From Thiobacillus sp. (GTDB lineage Bacteria > Pseudomonadota > Gammaproteobacteria > Burkholderiales > Thiobacillaceae), in contig JADMKH010000145.1 of assembly GCA_018780025.1 (NCBI GenBank), forward strand, positions 1-18,783: a DNA stretch of 18,783 nucleotides, given 5' to 3'. Shown piece after piece: positions 13,606-18,783 of the stretch. The notes under the pieces are model-generated. The model made no database searches. It was not told where the DNA came from and was given only the letters and a program-made list of their open reading frames with translations. The position numbers and the translations under genes were made by a program. Within the stretch, counting starts at the first letter, position 1. The number at the start of each line of letters is the position of its first letter.

Positions 13606-15767
13606 CAGGCAGTTTTCCTTTCACGTCGCCGCCATGCGATCACTGCAGGTGCAATCACGATCACCAGCGCACCCACCAACAGGACAATCGGCCACAGCAC
13701 CGGATGATTCCATTCGGCCCGACGTGTGTCACGCAGCGCGGGATCAATGCGCCGGTACTTAAGCGTGTTGTTGGCCATCAGGTTGGGTTTGACGTTATGC
13801 ACCCAGCCATGGCGCAGCCCGAACGACTTGGGATAGTAGGCATAAATCCACGGCGCATCGCGACGCACGATTTCCAGCATGGCGTCGATCAACTGCTGGC
13901 GCTCAGGGCCGTTATCCATGTCTTTCATGCGTTCGAACAGGCGATTAAATTCGGGGTTGTCGTAGTTAGCCGCATTCTCGCCGCCGGTGGCGATTTTTTT
14001 GTGCGGCCCGTACAGCAGAAAGAAGAAGTTTTCCGGATCGGGGTAATCGGCGTTCCAGCCCCACTCGAACATCTGGGCGTTGCCTTTGCGTATCTTGTCC
14101 TGGAAGCGGTTGTAGTCGGTACCGCGCACGACCAGTTGCACGTTGAGCTTGTCGAGCTGCTTCTTCATCCAGTCGAGCCGCGACTTGGCATCAGGGCCGG
14201 ATGCCATGGTGTCGAAATACAGCACCAGCGGGGCGCCGGTTTTTGCGTCCCGCCCGTTGGGGTAGCCTGCTTCGGCCAGCAATTTGCGCGCGGTCGAAAG
14301 GGATCGCCGCTGAATTTCACCCCCCTTGTTTTCATACACATAGGGATTCAGCCCCGCCACGCCATCAACATAACCAAACAATCCGGGGGGAATCGGCCCT
14401 TGCGCAGGAATCCCGCGGCCATTGCGGAAAATGGAAATGAATTCGTCGTAGTCAAACGCAATCGAGAGCGCCTGCCGCAACTTCTGTCGATCTTTCCCCA
14501 GACCGCCCACCACAGGGTCCAGCATGTTAAATCCAACATAGGAGATCGACGTTTCAACCGTTGTGAAAAGCCGAATATCCCGCTTGCGCATACTGTCAGT
14601 CAATTTCGGATCGCCGCCTGCCGAAAACTGCACGGCCTGGTCGAAGCTGTCCGAACTGATGCCGGAGCTATCGTAATAGCCCTGCAGGAACTTGCTCCAG
14701 TAGGGAATGGTTTCCTTTTCCAGACTGAACACGGCGGCATCCACGAACGGCAGCGACTTGCCGGCGTCGGCCAGCAAGCCGGCCTGCTGGTCGGCCGCGT
14801 CGCCCTCAACGGGATAAGTCTCGCCATGAAAATGGGGGTTTTTCTTCAACACCATGCGGCGATTGGGATCATTCTCAGCCAGATAGTAGGGCCCGGTTCC
14901 CACCGGTTGCCAGTCAAGCGTCAGATTTTTCTCCGCCATGCCGGGCTGTGCGTAGAACCGCTCGGCCTCCCATGGAACCGGCGCAAAAAATGGCATCGCC
15001 AGCCAATAAATAAATTGCGGATATTTTCCCTTGATACGGATGCGGTAGGTGTAGCGATCCACCACTTCGGCACCCGCCAGGGGGAAATCATTCAAACTCA
15101 ATTCAACATCGGGCTGCGCCCTGGCCGCTTGCTCCAGTGATTCACCCAACGCCTTCAGCCCCACGATATGTTCAGCCATCAGCCCAAAAATCGGCGAACT
15201 CAGTTTGGGATTGGCAAGCCGCTTGATTTGATACACGTAGTCGGCAGCAACCAATTCACGCGTACCGGCATACTCAAAATCACTGACCTGGGTTTTGCCC
15301 GCCACCTCGGTGGCCTTCATCGCGTGATAGCGATAGCGTCCTGCCGCGTCGCGCGCGAACGCCGGATGCGGTTGATACTGCACGCCCGGCTTAATCCTGA
15401 CTTCATACACACTTTCCGCGATGCGGGCAGCAGGTGTGTTATCCGGTAATACGTTGCCAGTTGCATCAAGGTAACGCGGCTGCGGCACGCCCTCGGCGGT
15501 GAGCGGAATCAGCGTGTAAGGGCGCTTGAGAAAATGATACTGCAGCGGCGGCTCATAAATCTGACCGGTGAATTCGACCTCGTTCGAAGCGTAGGAACGC
15601 GCCGGATCGAGATGTTTGGGGCGCTCGGAAAAAGCGCTGTACAGCACGTTGGCTTGCGTTGCGCTGCCGGGATAGGGATTGTTCCAGTTGTCGGAACAAC
15701 CTGCCAGTAAGCTCAGACCTATCCCCAGCAAAACCGTCTTCAATAAAGTTGCCCCGATGCGCGTCAT
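13605..15767 (-). CDS. Family 5 substrate-binding lipoprotein with C-terminal membrane helix
   Basis: Binding protein of the peptide-type ABC transporter, 720 residues. A lipoprotein signal ends in LLAGC (Cys24), so it is probably lipid-anchored. The body is an SBP_bac_5 fold, with the opening segment SAFSERPKHLDPARSY, a central GTGPY motif, and WNADYPDPENFFFLLYG near the end, all typical of OppA/DppA relatives. Unusually, the last ~33 residues form a hydrophobic helix (~689-711) followed by RRRERK, predicting a second, C-terminal membrane anchor. ATG 15767 was chosen because the longer GTG start at 15815 would overlap the fabI -10 box and place an odd tail before the signal peptide. First gene of the operon; no good promoter seen for it. 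Confidence 0.9.
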   Translation of the reverse strand: MTRIGATLLKTVLLGIGLSLLAGCSDNWNNPYPGSATQANVLYSAFSERPKHLDPARSYASNEVEFTGQIYEPPLQYHFLKRPYTLIPLTAEGVPQPRYLDATGNVLPDNTPAARIAESVYEVRIKPGVQYQPHPAFARDAAGRYRYHAMKATEVAGKTQVSDFEYAGTRELVAADYVYQIKRLANPKLSSPIFGLMAEHIVGLKALGESLEQAARAQPDVELSLNDFPLAGAEVVDRYTYRIRIKGKYPQFIYWLAMPFFAPVPWEAERFYAQPGMAEKNLTLDWQPVGTGPYYLAENDPNRRMVLKKNPHFHGETYPVEGDAADQQAGLLADAGKSLPFVDAAVFSLEKETIPYWSKFLQGYYDSSGISSDSFDQAVQFSAGGDPKLTDSMRKRDIRLFTTVETSISYVGFNMLDPVVGGLGKDRQKLRQALSIAFDYDEFISIFRNGRGIPAQGPIPPGLFGYVDGVAGLNPYVYENKGGEIQRRSLSTARKLLAEAGYPNGRDAKTGAPLVLYFDTMASGPDAKSRLDWMKKQLDKLNVQLVVRGTDYNRFQDKIRKGNAQMFEWGWNADYPDPENFFFLLYGPHKKIATGGENAANYDNPEFNRLFERMKDMDNGPERQQLIDAMLEIVRRDAPWIYAYYPKSFGLRHGWVHNVKPNLMANNTLKYRRIDPALRDTRRAEWNHPVLWPIVLLVGALVIVIAPAVIAWRRRERKTA

Positions 15768-15806
15768 CCCGCCAGTGTACCCAAGCACAGCGCCAACGTC
15801 AGCCGT

Positions 15807-15812
15807 TATAAT
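15807..15812 (+). promoter_or_regulatory. -10 box of fabI
   Basis: A perfect TATAAT lies 30 bases before the fabI ATG; transcription would start near 15819. The expected -35 position around 15784-15789 (AGCACA) is a poor match, so the promoter may need an activator or rely on the -10. It sits in the short divergent gap shared with the transporter operon. Confidence 0.55.
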
Positions 15813-15841
15813 CACCCGCTACTCAACTCTTCGAGACCATC

Positions 15842-16624
15842 ATGGGATTTCTTGCAGGCAAGCGTTTACTGATCACTGGCGTGATATCCAACCGTTCCAT
15901 CGCATATGGCATTGCCAAGGCATGCAAGCGCGAAGGGGCCGAACTGGCCTTCACCTACCAGGGCGAGCGCATCAAGGATCGGGTCACCGAATTCGCCGCG
16001 GAATTCGGCTCCAGCCTGGTGTTCCCGTGTGACGTCGGCAGTGATGATGAAATCAACACGTTGTTTGCCGAGCTCGGCAAACACTGGGACGGCCTTGATG
16101 GTCTGGTGCACTCGATCGCGTTTGTACCAAGAGAAGCCCTGTCCGGTGACTACCTCGACTGCGTCACCCGCGAAAACTTTCGCATCGCACACGACATCAG
16201 TTCCTACAGCTTTGCCGCACTGGCCAAAGCAGCACTACCCATGATGGCAGGCCGCAATGCAGCCCTGCTGACGCTGTCCTACCTTGGCTCGATCCGCTCT
16301 GTCCCCAACTACAACGTGATGGGCCTGGCCAAGGCCAGTCTCGAATCCAACGTCTATTACATGGCGCAAAGCCTGGGGCCCAAGGGCATCCGTGTCAACG
16401 CGGTATCGGCCGGTCCGATCAAGACACTGGCCGCCAGTGGCATCGCAAAATTCGGCGAGAAGCTCGACCTCGTCGCCAAGAATGCGCCCCTGCGTCGCAA
16501 CGTCACGATCGAGGAAGTGGGCAATGCTGCTGCCTTCCTGTTGAGTGATCTGGCTTCCGGTATCAGCGGAGAAATCACTTACGTCGATGCCGGATTCAAC
16601 ACCACCGCTGGCGGTGTTGACTGA
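15842..16624 (+). CDS. fabI: Enoyl-[acyl-carrier-protein] reductase (NADH) FabI
   Basis: Reduces trans-2-enoyl-ACP with NADH in the last step of each fatty-acid elongation round. The 260-residue protein aligns almost without gaps to my memory of E. coli FabI. It has MGFLAGKRLLITGV (nucleotide-binding strand), a catalytic Tyr157-x6-Lys164 in YNVMGLAK, Tyr147 in SYLGS, and ISGEITYVDAGF at the end. At the nicotinamide/inhibitor pocket it reads SIAFV, giving Ala93 and Val95 where E. coli has Gly93 and Ala95. The start has GAGA seven to eight bases upstream and a TATAAT box further up. Monocistronic: the gene is followed by a strong terminator and is convergent with ppiD. Confidence 0.97.
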   Translation: MGFLAGKRLLITGVISNRSIAYGIAKACKREGAELAFTYQGERIKDRVTEFAAEFGSSLVFPCDVGSDDEINTLFAELGKHWDGLDGLVHSIAFVPREALSGDYLDCVTRENFRIAHDISSYSFAALAKAALPMMAGRNAALLTLSYLGSIRSVPNYNVMGLAKASLESNVYYMAQSLGPKGIRVNAVSAGPIKTLAASGIAKFGEKLDLVAKNAPLRRNVTIEEVGNAAAFLLSDLASGISGEITYVDAGFNTTAGGVD

Positions 16625-16644
16625 TCCCACTCGCTGAACCCAAC

Positions 16645-16673
16645 AAAAAACGCGCCTGAAAGGCGCGTTTTTT
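16645..16673. terminator. Bidirectional intrinsic terminator between fabI and ppiD
   Basis: A perfect 7-bp GC stem (CGCGCCT at 16651-16657, AGGCGCG at 16661-16667) with loop GAA is flanked by six A residues on the left and six T residues on the right. It can therefore stop transcripts from both convergent genes. Confidence 0.92.
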
Positions 16674-16688
16674 GATTCTGGCAATCCG

Positions 16689-18584
16689 TTATCTACCTTC
16701 AATCGCGTTGGGCTTGATTTTCACTTTCTGACCCGCCGTAATCAGATCGGCCATCGCCTGCAAATCTGCGCGCTGCAAAGCCTGCGTCACGCCCGACACA
16801 ATCGATGACAACAGCATCGGATCCTGCGTAGGCGCTTCGACGACACGCGTAACCCGCACGACACGATACGAACCATTGGCGTGCATAAAACCTGTATAAG
16901 CCGGCAGCTTGTCCGTCCTGGTCCGAAACACGGCTTTAGCGCCAGCCGCATCGAAAATGGCTGAAGGCTGACGGCCCACCACCTGGAATGCAGTCCAGTT
17001 CAAGCCTTTTTCTTCACCTTTTGCCAGTGCCTGAATCATCTTCTCTCCACGCTGTGTCATCACACGCGTACGCTGTTCAACCAGGAGCCGGGCCTCGATC
17101 GCAGGAGAAACGTCCGCAAGCGGAAGGAGCCGGGCCGGGCGATGTTCAACCACTCGAGCCGCCACCAGCACACCTGGCTTGACTTCAAAAGCCTCGGAGT
17201 TCTGTTTGGACTTGATCGAATCCGGACTGAACAATGCCGCAAGCAAACCCGGATGGTTCAGCGGTGGCTGGGCAGTTTTCAGCGACATCCAGCCACCCTG
17301 CTTAATGGTCAGCTTGATTGCGGATGCTGCAGGCTGCAACGAGGACGCACTCTCATAAACCAGGTTACTAAAGTTATCGGCCAGGCCGGCAAAGGCCTTT
17401 TGTGCCTGCTGCTTGCGTAACTCATCAACCACCGCAGATCGTACTTCAGCAAGTGGTGCCGTTTTGCCTGGCTGAATACTGTCCAGACGAATGATGTGAT
17501 AACCAAAATCACTTTCAACCGGCCCACGGATCTCGTTGGGTTTCATGCTGAACACGGCATCCTCGAAAGGCTTGACCATCATGCCGCGAGCAAAGCTCCC
17601 CAAGCTTCCATCCTGCGCCGCTGAGCCTGGATCCTGTGAGAGTGTGCGTGCCAGTTCAGCAAAACGTTGCGGCGTTTTCTGCAGGGTTTGGAACACTTCG
17701 CTGGCCTTTGCCTTGGCTTTGGCACGTGCAGCCGCATCCGCGCTGGCGTCGAAAGCGATCAATATATGACTGGCACGCCGTTGTTCGGGTTGACCGAACT
17801 GGGCTGCATGCGAAGCGTAATAGTCCGCGACGGCCTGCTCACTCACGGTCATGGCTGCCGCGATGGCAGCCTTGTCGAGCTCAAGATATTCGGTACGAAT
17901 TTGTTCCGGCTCGGTGAACTCGGCTTTGTTGGCCGCGTAATAACGCTCAATGTCGGCAGGCGTGACCTTGACTTCTGCCGCCACCGATGACGCAGGCAGA
18001 TCCACCCAGGAAATCTCTCGCTGCTGGGCGACCAAACCCGCAATCTGTGTCATCGAAGTACTGGAAGGAAAGGCCGCAAGCGAAACCGGGCTGGTCATCG
18101 CCTCAAGCATGAAGGCTTGCCGCAGTTCATTTTCAAACTGGGCCGGCGTGCGGTTGTTTTGACGCAGCACCGCTTCATAGCGTTGTTGCGAAAATGCGCC
18201 GTCATCCTGAAATGCCGGAATTTGTCCCAGGATGGATGCCAGGTAGGCATCAGGCGCCAGAAACTTGAGCTTCTGCGCTTCCTGTAACAGGGCTTTGCGT
18301 TCAATCAGGCTATCGAGCACCTGTTTGCGGAAATCGGCCGTTTCTAAAATTGCCGGATCAAAGGCAGGCCCGAGTGACTCGCGCATGCGGTCAGTCTGGG
18401 CCTGGACTTCCTGCGCCAGTTCCTGACCCGAAATCCCCACATCGCCCACCTCGGCGACCATACCGCCACGGCCGTCATCCTTCATGTAGGAATCGACACC
18501 AAACAGAGCGAAGGTCACCGCAATCAAACCCAGGATTACTTTGGCCAACCAGCCTTTTGCATGCTTACGAATAGCTTCAAGCAC
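16689..18584 (-). CDS. ppiD: Peptidyl-prolyl isomerase-like periplasmic chaperone PpiD
   Basis: Membrane-anchored folding factor near the Sec translocon, assisting outer-membrane and periplasmic proteins. The 631-residue product has one N-terminal TM helix (~12-34: AKVILGLIAVTFALFGVDSY) and a SurA_N-like chaperone region to ~240. A parvulin (PpiC) domain follows at roughly 265-365 with RRASHILIAF, QDGSLGSFARGMMVKPFEDAVF and FGYHIIRLDSI. A C-terminal chaperone region closes it. The start is GTG 18584, giving the family-typical VLEAIRKHAKGWLAK opening, with GGAG at 18594-18597 nine bases upstream. An in-frame ATG at 18650 would add 22 non-conserved residues. It lies beside tRNA-Asp, as is usual in betaproteobacteria (hupB-tRNA-ppiD region). 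Confidence 0.94.
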   Translation of the reverse strand: MLEAIRKHAKGWLAKVILGLIAVTFALFGVDSYMKDDGRGGMVAEVGDVGISGQELAQEVQAQTDRMRESLGPAFDPAILETADFRKQVLDSLIERKALLQEAQKLKFLAPDAYLASILGQIPAFQDDGAFSQQRYEAVLRQNNRTPAQFENELRQAFMLEAMTSPVSLAAFPSSTSMTQIAGLVAQQREISWVDLPASSVAAEVKVTPADIERYYAANKAEFTEPEQIRTEYLELDKAAIAAAMTVSEQAVADYYASHAAQFGQPEQRRASHILIAFDASADAAARAKAKAKASEVFQTLQKTPQRFAELARTLSQDPGSAAQDGSLGSFARGMMVKPFEDAVFSMKPNEIRGPVESDFGYHIIRLDSIQPGKTAPLAEVRSAVVDELRKQQAQKAFAGLADNFSNLVYESASSLQPAASAIKLTIKQGGWMSLKTAQPPLNHPGLLAALFSPDSIKSKQNSEAFEVKPGVLVAARVVEHRPARLLPLADVSPAIEARLLVEQRTRVMTQRGEKMIQALAKGEEKGLNWTAFQVVGRQPSAIFDAAGAKAVFRTRTDKLPAYTGFMHANGSYRVVRVTRVVEAPTQDPMLLSSIVSGVTQALQRADLQAMADLITAGQKVKIKPNAIEGR

Positions 18585-18704
18585 GATCTTCCACTCCAGA
18601 AAAAACGTTATCGTGAATTTTCGCGCACTTTGCGCCTCACGTCTCACCAAGTGAGCATAATTAGTGCAGTTTATTTTATTGCAGTATCAACAAACGCAGA
18701 AATG

Positions 18705-18732
18705 AAAAAAGGCGAACTTGCGTTCGCCTTTT
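18705..18732 (-). terminator. Intrinsic terminator downstream of tRNA-Asp
   Basis: The stem GGCGAAC (18711-18717) with GTTCGCC (18722-18728) and a 4-base loop is extended by A-T pairs. On the minus strand it ends in a run of six U. It lies just past the tRNA 3' end and ahead of ppiD, so ppiD likely has its own promoter in the ~120 bases that follow. I could not identify one with good spacing. Confidence 0.85.
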
Positions 18733-18738
18733 AGGTGT

Positions 18739-18783
18739 TGGCGGAGTGGACGGGACTCGAACCCGCGACCCCCGGCGTGACAG
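18739..18783 (-). tRNA. tRNA-Asp (GUC), 3' part, cut by the window edge
   Basis: On the minus strand the last 45 bases contain the anticodon loop CUGUCAC with anticodon GUC (18779-18781), the 3' anticodon stem, a T arm with GGTTCGAGTCC, the acceptor 3' strand and an encoded CCA (18739-18741). Positions 32-76 of the tRNA are present; the D arm and 5' acceptor strand lie beyond the window. Confidence 0.93.

Noticed and set aside
13530..15140. A 536-codon open frame on the plus strand
   Set aside because: It is fully antisense to the substrate-binding protein and yejB-like permease, which have clear family motifs. Its own product is His/Arg/Gln-rich without motifs. GC-rich third positions readily create such frames.
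13605..15767. Naming the transporter yejABEF
   Set aside because: Gene order fits, but the permeases read closer to DppB/DppC and the binding protein is a tailed lipoprotein, so a specific yej assignment or microcin C-type substrate is not supported.
15805..15810. TATAAC on the minus strand as a -10 for the transporter operon
   Set aside because: It is the reverse reading of the fabI TATAAT region, and no acceptable -35 lies 16-18 bases upstream.
18643..18655. Short palindrome CTCAC-CAA-GTGAG upstream of ppiD
   Set aside because: A 5-bp stem with a 3-base spacer is expected by chance, and no matching regulator site or promoter spacing supports it.

Overview
The window looks like a chromosomal segment of a betaproteobacterium, probably Nitrosomonadales-like. 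The reasons are GC-rich coding with short intergenic gaps, the block mltD-gloB-yafS-like methyltransferase-rnhA-dnaQ (also adjacent in Escherichia coli), a ppiD next to a tRNA-Asp, a FabI-type enoyl reductase and a FlgM with a sigma-28 promoter. The lineage is inferred from gene content, not from a search. I see no insertion sequence, prophage, CRISPR array or rRNA, and no gap over 300 bases without a gene.

Layout. (1) 62-1629, plus strand: serB, flgM and a small CopZ-like metal-binding protein. flgM is preceded by a consensus FliA promoter whose -35 element overlaps the serB stop codon. (2) 1641-6596, minus strand: a tightly packed operon read as YafS-like methyltransferase, rnhA, dnaQ, an exported ABC_sub_bind-family protein and a membrane GGDEF-EAL protein. 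Starts and stops overlap or abut throughout. (3) 6620-9021, plus strand: gloB, then mltD, which has its own candidate sigma-70 promoter. (4) 9033-15767, minus strand: a complete peptide-type ABC transporter operon (substrate-binding lipoprotein, two permeases, fused double ATPase) followed by a small two-helix membrane protein. (5) 15842-16624, plus strand: fabI, convergent with ppiD (16689-18584, minus) across a bidirectional terminator. (6) The 3' part of tRNA-Asp(GUC) with its terminator at the right edge.

How the genes relate. Most are housekeeping: serine synthesis, DNA proofreading and RNA primer removal, methylglyoxal detoxification, murein turnover, fatty-acid synthesis and periplasmic folding. 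The less ordinary parts concern signalling and envelope transport. One is the translationally coupled pair of periplasmic binding protein and double-domain c-di-GMP enzyme, which looks like a ligand-sensing module attached to the replication/repair operon. Another is the sigma-28 feedback promoter on a flgM with no other flagellar gene nearby. The third is a peptide ABC transporter whose binding lipoprotein has an added C-terminal membrane helix and whose second permease has an added N-terminal membrane/periplasmic module. These are the best candidates for something under-described; nothing here is clearly a wholly new system.
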